Part shown: positions 1 to 8,248 of the stretch, piece by piece
Numbering within the stretch: position 1 is the first letter of the stretch
Layout of the letters: each line of letters starts with the position of its first letter
Assembly: GCA_002345825.1 (NCBI GenBank)
Contig: DDWD01000016.1
Coordinates: 1-15,426, forward strand
Source of the DNA: Bacteroidales bacterium UBA2295
GTDB taxonomy: Bacteria; Bacteroidota; Bacteroidia; Bacteroidales; Tenuifilaceae
Direction: 5' to 3'
DNA: 15,426 nucleotides
Made by a program: the position numbers and the translations under genes
The notes under the pieces: model-generated
Database searches by the model: none
Told to the model about the DNA's origin: nothing
Seen by the model: only the letters and a program-made list of their open reading frames with translations

Positions 1-1
1 T

Positions 2-508
2 ACCGATGCAACCCTAAGCGATTTAACGGTTGACGGGGTAACGGTTGATGGATTTACTGCTGACTTGTTTAGCTATTCGGTTGAACTACCTTACGGTACA
101 ACTAGCGTTGAAGTTCTCGGAACAGCCACCGACGTAAATGCACAAGTTGAGAACACTCAGGCAACTGAGTTTCCAGGAGCAGCAACCGTTAAGGTTACCG
201 CCGAGGATGGAGCAACTGAACTCACCTACACCGTTAACTTTACCATTGCAACTGGTATAAACAATACCGAAAGCATTATTTCGAATGTTTATCCAAATCC
301 AACAAAAGGTGTGGTTACTATTCAGCTATCGAATCTAAATACTGAAACACAGTTAAGAGTTACCGATATTAGTGGTAGAGTAATTATGGTAAAATCATTA
401 TCACAATTAGAAACCCAGGTTGATTTATCGAGTAACAAACCAGGTATTTATATTATCTCGGTATCAAACAGCGATAAACTTTATTATACTAGGATTATCC
501 TCCAATAG
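2..508 (+). CDS. 3' part of a secreted protein: cadherin-like beta-sandwich plus T9SS type-A sorting domain
   Basis: The reading frame is open from base 2 to the TAG at 506-508, so this is the last 168 residues of a longer protein whose start lies outside the window. An in-frame TTG at 65 is internal, not a start. The first ~80 residues follow the cadherin-like beta-sandwich pattern (LSDLTVDG, then SYSVELPYG, then VTAEDG, then LTYTVNF), usually a repeated module in large Bacteroidota surface or secreted proteins. The last ~75 residues look like a T9SS type-A C-terminal sorting domain: YPNPTKG, LRVTDISGRVI, and GIYIISV near the end. Family knowledge: this domain directs export across the outer membrane by the type IX system and is usually cleaved. 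The catalytic or binding part of the protein is not visible, so its role is unknown. A strong terminator follows at once. Confidence 0.9.
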   Translation, partial: TDATLSDLTVDGVTVDGFTADLFSYSVELPYGTTSVEVLGTATDVNAQVENTQATEFPGAATVKVTAEDGATELTYTVNFTIATGINNTESIISNVYPNPTKGVVTIQLSNLNTETQLRVTDISGRVIMVKSLSQLETQVDLSSNKPGIYIISVSNSDKLYYTRIILQ

Positions 509-527
509 TTTTTTTAACAAGCATATT

Positions 528-556
528 AAAGCCGGGTCTAAAACCCGGCTTTTTTA
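528..556 (+). terminator. Rho-independent terminator of the T9SS cargo gene
   Basis: GCCGGGT (531-537) pairs perfectly with ACCCGGC (543-549) over a 5-base loop. The stem can be extended by AAA/TTT pairs and runs into a T tract at 550-555. It lies 20 bases after the stop codon. Confidence 0.9.
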
Positions 557-666
557 TTGTGGTTAAGCAATCGGATATAAGGTAAACTCATTAAATGCCT
601 ATTGCCATAAGAAAACCCTAGCGTTATCCAATAAAAAAACGTCTATCCTGAGAATTGCCCGCACTA

Positions 667-698
667 TTTATTCCTTTCAACCATTTTCTCTATCTTGC
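667..698 (+). promoter_or_regulatory. Possible Bacteroidota-type promoter for the kinase/regulator pair
   Basis: TATCTTGC at 691-698 resembles the Bacteroidota -7 box TAnnTTTG, with TTTA at 667-670 about 20 bases upstream as a weak -33 element. It lies 73 bases before the kinase ATG and after the upstream terminator, so the position is sensible, but neither box is a perfect match. Confidence 0.3.
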
Positions 699-770
699 GC
701 CTTTTAAAAGCCATTTATAATCAATTAATAAGTCAAAGAGGCTGTAAATACAAACTCGCCTAATTGGTAT

Positions 771-3700
771 ATGTCAAAATTAGCACCTTTTGTTATTACA
801 TTAATTCTACTAAGCCTAGTTCACATGGGCTTTTCACAAAGAACCACTGTTGAGTACATACTACAAGAGGATGGACTGCCCAGCGACTTAGTTAAGGGGC
901 TCAAAATGGATGAGGCTGGCTTTATATGGTCAATTACCGATGATGGCCTCGCTAAGATCGAAGGGAGCGAGATTTTAAGAGTTAACGATTCTCGGCACTT
1001 TTTCGATATGTATAAGGACATCCATGTGAGCAATAATTTTGGGATGGTGGCCGTAGCCGATTCAGGAATTTTAGCCATCTCTCAAACCTATAAAGGCATC
1101 CAGGTCGATTATTTGGCAAATCGATTTCCAATTTCAAATCTACTACACTATAAATTCCCGAAAAATATATATGAGTCGGCCGACTCCACACTTTGGATTG
1201 CTTTCCCCGAACAGATTGTCCAAATCACAAAAAAACAGTCTTTCGAACATCGATTCCCTATTAAAAATCACACATATAATTTTTTTCGAAGCTATCAGTT
1301 CTTAGAGCCCGATAGCCAGCATTTTTATATGTTATCGCAAAAAGGATATCTACACTCTTTTAATAAAGAGAAAAATACTTTTACTGAAATACCATGGGAA
1401 TACGAGGGTGTGGAAGTGTTTTACACCTACAAAATCGACAGCGAGAACTATCTGGTTGGATGCGATAAAGGATTACTCCAAATAAACTTTAAAAATGGCG
1501 AAATAGTAGATGTTATCAATTTAGAATTCAACTATCCCGTTTCGGTGATTGAAAAAATATCTGACAATCAATTTGTAGTAGGTACTTGGAATCAAGGCGG
1601 TTACATTTTAAATATTTCAAAAGATAAACTCACTTATAATCTTTTAAAAGAATCGGATGGTGAAATCATTATGGACATCCTATTAGATAATCAAAAACAG
1701 ATTTGGTTAGCTACAAGTTCGGGTATACTTACCTATCGGCAAATGGCCTTTTATTTTCCATTTAAAGAGCTCAGAAATTCACATGTCACCAATATCTCTC
1801 CCGAATCTGATGGTTCTCTCTTCCTAAGTGTTAAAAACATTGTTTATTCCGTCGATTCAACTAGACAATTGCATAAGTATCACACATTAAAAAGCGGTGA
1901 AATTTCGGCTCTTCACATAAATAAGAATGGTTTAGTTATTGGAACTACTACAGGTCAAATAATTTTTAAAAAGAGAGATGGCACTATTACATCCTTTAAT
2001 TTTGCAGATAAAGGAGAGGATATTCTTAGTTTGGTTGTGGATAAAAATGGGGACACTTGGTTCTTACAAAATAGGTATGGTAAAGCCGTTTTGTTAAAAA
2101 TGGATAGCTTGGGTAAAGGGACCAACTTTAGCCCAAAGGTAATAGGGACTGGCGATCATAACTTGAATGCCCTAAAACTATCCCCAGAAGGTGAATTGTT
2201 TGTTGCAGCAGGTGGTTATGAACAGTATCTATATCGCTTTAATTACGAAGCAAAGATTATTGAAAACTTAAGCATTCCAATAGAGGAGTTGAAAAATGAA
2301 CTTTTGTGGATTTTTGATATGGCTATTTTAGAAGACCAATCCTTTTTACTGGCTTCTCATAAGGGGATTTATCGATATCAAAACGAAACAATGGAACACT
2401 TAAATCTAGACTTTTATAGTCGAAAAACGATGTTTGCTTTAACCTACGATAGGAGCAACAGGGTTTGGGCTAGCGAAGCAAACGGCATTCTCTGTTACGA
2501 TAATGGCACAACAACGCTCTATAACGATACCGACGGACTACCTAGTAAATTTATAAGTCCAGGATGTTTGTTTATTGATAAATACAACAATCTTTGGGCT
2601 GCTACTAATAAGGGGTTATCTATAAGCAATATACCAGAGAAATTTGCATCATCTTCAAAACCAGTAATCACATCTATTAAAAAATCGGGTTTACCCATTG
2701 ATGCAGCAAATGAAAACCGTTTTCTGCAAAATGCACTCCTCCATTTCACCTTTGCCTCCCCCGATTACCCAGCTAAATATATTTTATATAAATATTCGAT
2801 ATCTAAAAATGGAGAAGCAGATAAGTGGATCGATGTTGAGCCAAAGAAAAATTTTCTGTTCTTCGACTATCTGACAGATGGCTCATATCAGCTAAAAATC
2901 AAGTCAAAAAGCAAGGGGCACTATACCTGGAGCGAACCTGTTATTTACAATTTTACCATATATAAAATTTGGTACACCCGCCCCGGGTTTATTATAGGCA
3001 TATATTTGTTCATTCTCCTTTTTAGTTATTTATATGTGAGGTATAGGCAAGCAAAGGGTAAAAAACAAAGAAAGGTATTGGAAGAGATTATATCAGTTAG
3101 GACTCAAGAACTTGTTAGTCAGAACAAACAGCTTGTGCAAACTCAAAAACAACTAATTCAGTCCGAAAAAATGGCTACTGTTGGCCTACTTGCTGCCGGA
3201 ATTGCACATGAAATTAATAATCCGATCAATTATGTAAGTGGTGGAATTATGGTGCTAAAAAAGTCAATTGCCAAGTTGGAAGGATTTTTATTGACGTATC
3301 AATCGGCTGTTGAAAATATTGAAAAGAATGTCGGAAAACAAATTGAATTACCTGATGAAAATCAAGTGAAAGCACTGGTAACAGTAACCGACAATATGTT
3401 TGAAACCATTGAACAAGGGATTAGCAAAACCACCGAAATCGTGCAAAGTATGAAGGTTTTTTCTAGTAATTCTAAGAATATCTTTGCCGAATTGGATATT
3501 AATGAAACCCTCAACAGTGTTCTATTAATGCTGTACAATAAATACAAAGGTCGAATAGAAGTAATCAAGGACTATACATCCAATTCTAAAATGGTTGGTG
3601 TTTCGGTAAATATTCAACAAGTATTTATGAATATATTAACCAATGCTATACAAGCTGTTCCTGAAAAAGGAAATATTTGGATAAAAACAGATAGAGATGA

Positions 3701-3944
3701 AAGTCGTAATAAGATAGCGGTTTCAATAAAAGATGACGGCATAGGAATTCCTGAAGCAATTCAGAAGAAAATTTTCGATCCATTCTTTTCTACAAAGGAT
3801 GTGGGTAAAGGAACTGGGCTGGGGCTATACCTAACCTATACATTTGTGGAACAGCATGGTGGTAAAATAAAGGTAATTTCAGAAGAGGGAAAGGGAACCG
3901 AATTTATAATTACATTACCCATAAATCGAAAAGAGAATGGATAA
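771..3944 (+). CDS. Periplasmic beta-propeller sensor histidine kinase
   Basis: Membrane sensor kinase of 1057 residues. Residues 1-22 look like a signal peptide (LAPFVITLILLSLVHMGFSQ). Residues ~25-640 contain scattered propeller (Reg_prop-like) blades: GFIWSITDDGLAKI, QIWLATSSGILTY, RVWASEANGILCY and NLWAATNKGLSIS. A Y_Y_Y-like beta-sandwich (~650-733) leads to one membrane helix (~740-759) and a coiled-coil linker. The kinase core has the H-box AGIAHEINNP with phospho-acceptor His813, N-box Asn958 (MNILTNAIQAV), G1 DDGIGIPE (988-995), an FDPFFST F-box and G2 GKGTGLGL (1013 onward). HEINNP is typical of NtrB-like (HPK4) kinases that partner sigma-54 regulators. The sensor half is that of the hybrid two-component systems common in Bacteroides, but no receiver or AraC domain follows. 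The output is instead the next gene, which overlaps by 8 bases. The ligand is unknown; oligosaccharide sensing is only an analogy. Confidence 0.93.
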   Translation: MSKLAPFVITLILLSLVHMGFSQRTTVEYILQEDGLPSDLVKGLKMDEAGFIWSITDDGLAKIEGSEILRVNDSRHFFDMYKDIHVSNNFGMVAVADSGILAISQTYKGIQVDYLANRFPISNLLHYKFPKNIYESADSTLWIAFPEQIVQITKKQSFEHRFPIKNHTYNFFRSYQFLEPDSQHFYMLSQKGYLHSFNKEKNTFTEIPWEYEGVEVFYTYKIDSENYLVGCDKGLLQINFKNGEIVDVINLEFNYPVSVIEKISDNQFVVGTWNQGGYILNISKDKLTYNLLKESDGEIIMDILLDNQKQIWLATSSGILTYRQMAFYFPFKELRNSHVTNISPESDGSLFLSVKNIVYSVDSTRQLHKYHTLKSGEISALHINKNGLVIGTTTGQIIFKKRDGTITSFNFADKGEDILSLVVDKNGDTWFLQNRYGKAVLLKMDSLGKGTNFSPKVIGTGDHNLNALKLSPEGELFVAAGGYEQYLYRFNYEAKIIENLSIPIEELKNELLWIFDMAILEDQSFLLASHKGIYRYQNETMEHLNLDFYSRKTMFALTYDRSNRVWASEANGILCYDNGTTTLYNDTDGLPSKFISPGCLFIDKYNNLWAATNKGLSISNIPEKFASSSKPVITSIKKSGLPIDAANENRFLQNALLHFTFASPDYPAKYILYKYSISKNGEADKWIDVEPKKNFLFFDYLTDGSYQLKIKSKSKGHYTWSEPVIYNFTIYKIWYTRPGFIIGIYLFILLFSYLYVRYRQAKGKKQRKVLEEIISVRTQELVSQNKQLVQTQKQLIQSEKMATVGLLAAGIAHEINNPINYVSGGIMVLKKSIAKLEGFLLTYQSAVENIEKNVGKQIELPDENQVKALVTVTDNMFETIEQGISKTTEIVQSMKVFSSNSKNIFAELDINETLNSVLLMLYNKYKGRIEVIKDYTSNSKMVGVSVNIQQVFMNILTNAIQAVPEKGNIWIKTDRDESRNKIAVSIKDDGIGIPEAIQKKIFDPFFSTKDVGKGTGLGLYLTYTFVEQHGGKIKVISEEGKGTEFIITLPINRKENG

Positions 3945-5352
3945 AATTTTATACATCGACGATGAGCCCAATAATTTAAGCGTATTCGAAGCCTTGCTTT
4001 CCGAGTATTTCCAAATATTCATTGCCAATAATACAAAAGAGGGATATGAAATTCTCGGTCGGGAAGACATATCAGTAGTCGTTACCGATCAACGTATGCC
4101 CGACGAAACGGGCTTGGATTTTATAGAACGTGTTCAGGGTGATTTCCCTGATACAGTATTTGTGATACTTTCAGGTTATTCCGATTTTGACATAACAATT
4201 AAGGCCATTAATAGCGGTTATGTATATCGTTTCATACAAAAGCCCTGGCAAGAAAAAGAATTGTTAATCGACCTAAACAATGCTGTTGAACGCTATAAAT
4301 TTCTGAAGCAAAACAAAAAACTGCTTTTTAACCTTGAAGAACAAAACATAGAACTAAAGCAACTAAAGCAATTATTAGAAGAGGAAAACTCCTACTTGAA
4401 AACAGAGATTAAAACGGTTAAGAATTTTGACTTCATTATTTCAGAAGATCCCGCCATGTTGCAAATTCTTCAAAAAATTGAACAGATTGCCGAATCGGAT
4501 GCGCCAGTATTAATTTTAGGTGAAACGGGAACCGGCAAGGAATTGATTGCACGTGCCGTTCATGACATCAGCAACCGAAGCAATGCCCCATTTATAAGTG
4601 TAAATTGTGCAGCCATACCCGAACCCCTTTTTGAAAGTGAACTGTTCGGGCACGAAAAAGGAGCATTTACCGGAGCCATTGCCACCAAAAAGGGTAAGTT
4701 TGAATTGGCACACCAGGGTACTCTTTTTTTAGATGAAATTGGAGAGTTGCCCTTGAGTATGCAGTCTAAGCTATTGCGTGCCATACAGGAGAAATCTATT
4801 GAACGTGTTGGGGGCACCCAATCCATAAAACTTAATATCCGCATCGTTGCTGCTACCAATGTGAATCTTGAAATAATGGTGAAAGATAAAAACTTTCGGA
4901 GCGACTTGTTTTACCGACTCAACGTTTTTCCCATTATCCTGCCACCCCTTCGTAAACGAAACAAAGACATCTCCATTCTGGTAAATTTCTTCCTGAATAA
5001 ATACAACAAAAAATACCATAAGCAAATTAAGGTGATATCCAATAAAACACTTAATCTCTTAAGGTCGTACGACTGGCCAGGGAATATCCGTGAGTTGGAA
5101 AATACAATAGAAAGAGCGGTAATAACAGCAAAGGATAATCAATTAAACATTGGGTATCTCTTGCCTACAGACGATGAAAAAGACCAGATTACCTCTGAAA
5201 GAATGGATGATGTTGAAAAGGGACATATTTTAAATATTCTTGAAAAAACTGCTTGGAAAATTTCGGGAGCTGATGGCGCAGCCGAACGGTTGGGCTTGAA
5301 CCGTTCGACCTTGCTTTCCCGAATGAAGAAACTGAATATTTCAAAACCCTGA
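3937..5352 (+). CDS. Sigma-54-dependent NtrC-family response regulator
   Basis: Cytoplasmic transcription activator of 471 residues. The receiver domain (3-~120) has acidic residues Asp8/Asp9, phospho-acceptor Asp51 (VVTDQRMP), Ser79 and Lys102 (FIQKPW). A coiled coil (~120-155, rich in Glu/Leu/Lys) links it to a complete AAA+ sigma-54 interaction domain: Walker A GETGTGKE (195-202), the GAFTGA loop that contacts sigma-54 (242-247), Walker B LFLDEIGE with Asp266, and arginine-finger region FRSDLFYRLNV. The C-terminus (~435-471, GAAERLGLNRSTLLSRMKKL) is a Fis-type helix-turn-helix. All key residues are present, so it should be a functional RpoN activator. Its ATG lies inside the last codons of the kinase gene, implying translational coupling and a cognate pair. 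The targets are not evident: I saw no good -24/-12 promoter in the intergenic DNA here. Confidence 0.95.
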   Translation: MDKILYIDDEPNNLSVFEALLSEYFQIFIANNTKEGYEILGREDISVVVTDQRMPDETGLDFIERVQGDFPDTVFVILSGYSDFDITIKAINSGYVYRFIQKPWQEKELLIDLNNAVERYKFLKQNKKLLFNLEEQNIELKQLKQLLEEENSYLKTEIKTVKNFDFIISEDPAMLQILQKIEQIAESDAPVLILGETGTGKELIARAVHDISNRSNAPFISVNCAAIPEPLFESELFGHEKGAFTGAIATKKGKFELAHQGTLFLDEIGELPLSMQSKLLRAIQEKSIERVGGTQSIKLNIRIVAATNVNLEIMVKDKNFRSDLFYRLNVFPIILPPLRKRNKDISILVNFFLNKYNKKYHKQIKVISNKTLNLLRSYDWPGNIRELENTIERAVITAKDNQLNIGYLLPTDDEKDQITSERMDDVEKGHILNILEKTAWKISGADGAAERLGLNRSTLLSRMKKLNISKP

Positions 5353-5725
5353 TTTTGTGAATATATTTAAAAATAATGGGCGATATTTTCCCGGAAAATT
5401 CATAAAAAAATGCCGTTATTTTGATATACTTATTCATTGCCTTAATCGATATAATGTTAAAATTTTACAACTCTATGGGATTAAATAACAACAAAGTAAA
5501 TGTATTGATAATTTTCAGGGAACTAAACACAGATGCTTTTAAAGTATAACTCAGAATCACGTTCTTAATTAGACTAACGAAAACAGTTTCCCGATTATTT
5601 AAAGAAAAAGTTATCAAATAAAACACAACGTATTTCTTATTAATATGCCTGATGAATTTTCATTTTAGCTAACTTGCAGTTGCTAGTGAATCAGTGGTCT
5701 AAAAATCTAACTAATTGCCTTTCAT
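5353..5725 (+). other. Long AT-rich intergenic region (373 bases)
   Basis: No supportable coding frame or RNA gene is seen on either strand. It contains the palindrome at 5385-5399. TAACTTGC at 5670-5677, 49 bases before the next ATG, is a weak -7-like box without a clear -33 partner. No T-tracted hairpin follows the regulator gene, so the end of that transcript is unclear. Confidence 0.5.
5385..5399. repeat. Short perfect palindrome, possible protein-binding site
   Basis: ATTTTCC and GGAAAAT form 7-base arms around a single C, 33 bases after the regulator stop codon. There is no T tract, and a 1-base loop cannot form a simple RNA hairpin, so a dyad-binding protein site is more likely than a terminator. 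It may be chance in AT-rich DNA. Confidence 0.35.
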
Positions 5726-6169
5726 ATGTATAAAGAGAATGATGAAATTCAAAGTTTTCTTAATTCGAAATCTGTAGCATTAATAGGTGTTTCGCGTAAT
5801 AAGCAAAGTTATAGCCGAACGTTAATGAAGGCATTTATCGATAAGGGATTTGACGTTTTTCCTGTAAATCCCAACGAAACCGATATTGATGGGCAAAAGT
5901 GTTATCAGTCAATAACACAACTGCCCGATACCATTGATGCAGCCTACATCATCAAGCGAAAGGAGGTAGCCATCGATTTGGCTCGCGAGGTTGCCAATAA
6001 GGGCATTAAAAAGATATGGATACACGTGAAGTGCGATGCCCCCAATATAAAGGAGCTGTGTAAAGAGTATGGTGTTACTGTAATTGCTGGTGAGTGTTTC
6101 TTCATGTGGGCTGAGCCAGTAAAAGGGGTTCACGCATTTCACCGATTTTTACGTAGCATATTCGGTTAA
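5726..6169 (+). CDS. CoA-binding (Rossmann-fold) domain protein, YccU-like
   Basis: A 147-residue protein covering the whole length of the stand-alone CoA_binding_2 family. The N-terminus has SVALIGVSRNKQSYSRTLMK (about 15-34), the nucleotide-binding Rossmann strand and turn, followed by DVFPVNPN, and later IKKIWIHVKCDAP and GVTVIAGECFFMW. In the related ADP-forming acyl-CoA synthetases this fold binds CoA; the single-domain versions have no firmly established reaction. No signal peptide or membrane segment is visible, so it should be cytoplasmic. The next gene starts 24 bases downstream on the same strand, suggesting co-transcription with the dehydrogenases. Family assignment is good; the biochemical role is unknown. 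Confidence 0.85.
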   Translation: MYKENDEIQSFLNSKSVALIGVSRNKQSYSRTLMKAFIDKGFDVFPVNPNETDIDGQKCYQSITQLPDTIDAAYIIKRKEVAIDLAREVANKGIKKIWIHVKCDAPNIKELCKEYGVTVIAGECFFMWAEPVKGVHAFHRFLRSIFG

Positions 6170-6193
6170 TCACTAAAATCATAATATATCAAG

Positions 6194-6943
6194 ATGAAAA
6201 CAGCACTAATAACTGGAGCAACTGCAGGTATAGGTCGTGCAACTGCTTTTTTGCTCGCAAAGAATGGATATAGAATTATTGTAACAGGCCGTAGGAGTGA
6301 CCGGCTGGAGGAGTTGAAAGTGAAAATTGGGAATGCCAGCGACGTTTTATGCCTTAGCTTCGATATCAGAAATAAAGATGAGGTAGAAAAGGCCGTAAAC
6401 GGATTACCACAGCAATGGAGAAATATTGATGTATTGGTTAACAACGCAGGCCTTGCAGCAGGACTTAACCCTTTACAGGAGGGTTCCATTGATGATTGGG
6501 AGCAGATGATTGATACCAACGTGAAGGGTTTGCTTTACATCACCCGCATTGTTTCAACTATGATGATTGATCAGGGACACGGCCATATTGTAAATATTGG
6601 ATCCATTGCTGGTGTGCAAGCCTACGAGAATGGCAACGTGTATTGTGCAAGCAAGCATGCCGTTCACGCATTGTCGCAGGGTATGCGTATCGATATGCTC
6701 AAGCATGGTATTAAGGTAACCGAGATTCGTCCCGGATTAGCCGAAACGGAGTTTTCGTTGGTTCGGTTTAAGGGTGATGATGAAAGTGCCCAAAAGCCAT
6801 ACCTGGGCTTGGTTCCACTATCGGGTGAGGATATTGCCGAAACCATTCTTTTTGCAATAACCCGTCCTCCGCACGTAAATATCAACGATTTAGAAATAAC
6901 ACCAACAGCACAGGCTAGTTCTTACTACGTTTTTCGCAAATAG
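6194..6943 (+). CDS. Short-chain dehydrogenase/reductase (SDR), YdfG-like
   Basis: A 249-residue classical SDR. It has the cofactor motif TGATAGIG (7-14), the NNAG strand motif, catalytic Ser137 (NIGSIAGV), Tyr150 and Lys154 (YCASKHA), and the PG turn (EIRPGLAETEF) that helps bind the nicotinamide. GRRSDRLEEL after the second strand, with consecutive arginines, suggests a preference for NADP(H). The overall sequence resembles YdfG-type enzymes, which oxidise serine and 3-hydroxy acids with NADP+. That substrate assignment is inferred, because SDR specificity is hard to read from sequence. It is cytoplasmic and lies between a CoA-binding protein and an Ldh_2 dehydrogenase with small gaps, suggesting a small metabolic operon. 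Length is normal and all catalytic residues are present. Confidence 0.9.
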   Translation: MKTALITGATAGIGRATAFLLAKNGYRIIVTGRRSDRLEELKVKIGNASDVLCLSFDIRNKDEVEKAVNGLPQQWRNIDVLVNNAGLAAGLNPLQEGSIDDWEQMIDTNVKGLLYITRIVSTMMIDQGHGHIVNIGSIAGVQAYENGNVYCASKHAVHALSQGMRIDMLKHGIKVTEIRPGLAETEFSLVRFKGDDESAQKPYLGLVPLSGEDIAETILFAITRPPHVNINDLEITPTAQASSYYVFRK

Positions 6944-7004
6944 CGTTAGTAAAAACTTATATGCCTTGTGATTAAATCAATGGGCAATTTCCCAACTAAT
7001 TATT

Positions 7005-8087
7005 ATGAGCAATAAATATTCTTATACTGAGCTAAAACAATTTACCCAGTTGCTATTCGAGGCAATGGGATGCCCAGCTCACGATGCCGAGGTGGTTGCC
7101 GATGTATTACTTAAAGCGGAGCTGCGAGGAATTCCCTCGCATGGGCTTATGCGCGTAAAGGACTACTACGCAATGGCTGATGCCAAGCGAATAAATACCT
7201 CACCCCTTGTGAAGATTAGCTACGAAACACCATCAACCGCCACGGTGGATGGTGACAATGCTTTTGGCCCCGTAGCTGCCAAAAAATCAATGCAAATAGC
7301 AATCGACAAAGCAAAAGTTGCAGGGACAGGATGGGTTGCCACCAACAACAGCAATCACTACGGAATTGCAGGGTACTACTCTATGATGGCTTTGGAGCAC
7401 GATATGATTGGCATTTCGCTTACCAATGCCAACCCACTAGTTGCGCCCACATATAGTGCCGAACGTTTGCTCGGAACCAATCCTATTGCTGTAGCTATTC
7501 CTACCCAAGATGCACCTTCGTTTGTTGCCGATTTTGCCACAACACCAGTGGCCAGAGGAAAACTAGCCATAAAATCGAAACTTGGTGAGTCTGTTCCGCT
7601 TGGTCTGGTGCAGGATAAAGATGGTAATTCTACGGGTAATCCAGCAACCCTAGAACAGGGTGGTGCAATTCTTACCCTTGGCGGAAGTGGAGTCGATTTG
7701 GGTGGACACAAGGGGTATTGCATGACCGCTTTAGTCGATATTTTTTCGTCGGTACTCTCTGGTGCAAATTTTGGCCCATTTGTACCACCACAGGTGGCAT
7801 ATTTGCCTCTGCTTGAGCAATCGGTAGGAAAAGGGTTAGGACATTTTTTTGGAGCCATTCGGGTAGATGCTTTTCGCCCTGCGAGCGAGTTTAAAAATTC
7901 GATGGATAAATGGATACAAACTTTTCGGTCAGCAAAAAGTGCAAGCCCCAATAATCCAATTCAAATTCCTGGAGACCAAGAACGTGATAATGAGGGGCGA
8001 TTCATCAGTGAGGGGATCTCGGTTATTCCAAAAATATTTGATGAACTTAAAGAAATTGCTGCAAAACTTAATGTTGATCAGCTTTAG
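7005..8087 (+). CDS. Ldh_2-family malate/L-lactate (2-hydroxyacid) dehydrogenase
   Basis: A 360-residue NAD(P)-dependent oxidoreductase of the malate/L-lactate dehydrogenase superfamily (distinct fold from classical LDH/MDH; relatives include YiaK, AllD and ComC). Visible family signatures are ELRGIPSHGL with His46, GWVATNNSNHYGIAGYY with His118, the GTNPIAVAIP segment, and DLGGHKGYCMTALVDI near the C-terminal half. Family knowledge: these enzymes interconvert 2-hydroxy and 2-oxo acids such as malate/oxaloacetate, sulfolactate or ureidoglycolate; the particular substrate cannot be read here. It should be cytoplasmic. It follows the SDR gene by 61 bases, in which I see no terminator, so it is probably the last gene of that unit. 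A weak hairpin follows at 8102-8125. Confidence 0.92.
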   Translation: MSNKYSYTELKQFTQLLFEAMGCPAHDAEVVADVLLKAELRGIPSHGLMRVKDYYAMADAKRINTSPLVKISYETPSTATVDGDNAFGPVAAKKSMQIAIDKAKVAGTGWVATNNSNHYGIAGYYSMMALEHDMIGISLTNANPLVAPTYSAERLLGTNPIAVAIPTQDAPSFVADFATTPVARGKLAIKSKLGESVPLGLVQDKDGNSTGNPATLEQGGAILTLGGSGVDLGGHKGYCMTALVDIFSSVLSGANFGPFVPPQVAYLPLLEQSVGKGLGHFFGAIRVDAFRPASEFKNSMDKWIQTFRSAKSASPNNPIQIPGDQERDNEGRFISEGISVIPKIFDELKEIAAKLNVDQL

Positions 8088-8101
8088 GCGTGAAGGTGAT
8101 T

Positions 8102-8140
8102 TATCTCAACTTTTTTATTGAGATATCAAACAACTTTTTT
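8102..8140 (+). terminator. Possible weak terminator after the Ldh_2 gene
   Basis: TATCTCAA (8102-8109) pairs with TTGAGATA (8118-8125) over an 8-base loop. The T run at 8135-8140 is about 10 bases past the stem, so this is not a textbook terminator. The position 15 bases after the stop codon supports it. Confidence 0.4.
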
Positions 8141-8153
8141 AGGTAGCAGGATT

Positions 8154-8172
8154 TATTTTTGAATTATCTTTA
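8154..8172 (+). promoter_or_regulatory. Possible promoter for the micro-lipoprotein genes
   Basis: TATTTTTG at 8154-8161 matches the Bacteroidota -7 box exactly, and TATCTTTA at 8165-8172 is a near match 11 bases later. No clear TTTG stands at the right distance upstream of either; only a run of T is present. It lies 77-95 bases before the first lipoprotein ATG. Confidence 0.35.
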
Positions 8173-8248
8173 CATCAGAGTTAAACAAACTTGAACTTCA
8201 TTTTTTTTATCATCGTATTATGTATAATCAGGCTTAAATCATCTACAA

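Noticed and set aside
1..64. Near repeat of GTTGACGG / GTTGATGG in the first bases
   Set aside because: It encodes VDGVTVDG within the beta-sandwich domain; a protein-level pattern rather than a DNA repeat element.
509..770. Search for sigma-54 (-24/-12) promoters here and in the other gaps
   Set aside because: No gap contains GG and GC doublets at the required spacing within a TGGC...TTGC context; TTGGCAT at 13499 lacks the downstream GC.
5283..5307. Perfect 9-base inverted repeat with 7-base loop inside the regulator's C-terminal codons
   Set aside because: It lies in the helix-turn-helix coding sequence (ERLGLNRS) with no T tract; the codon choice for these residues can produce it by chance.
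7376..7951. 191-codon open frame on the minus strand
   Set aside because: It lies entirely opposite the well-supported Ldh_2 gene and its translation is serine/proline-rich without any recognisable domain; a shadow of the real frame.
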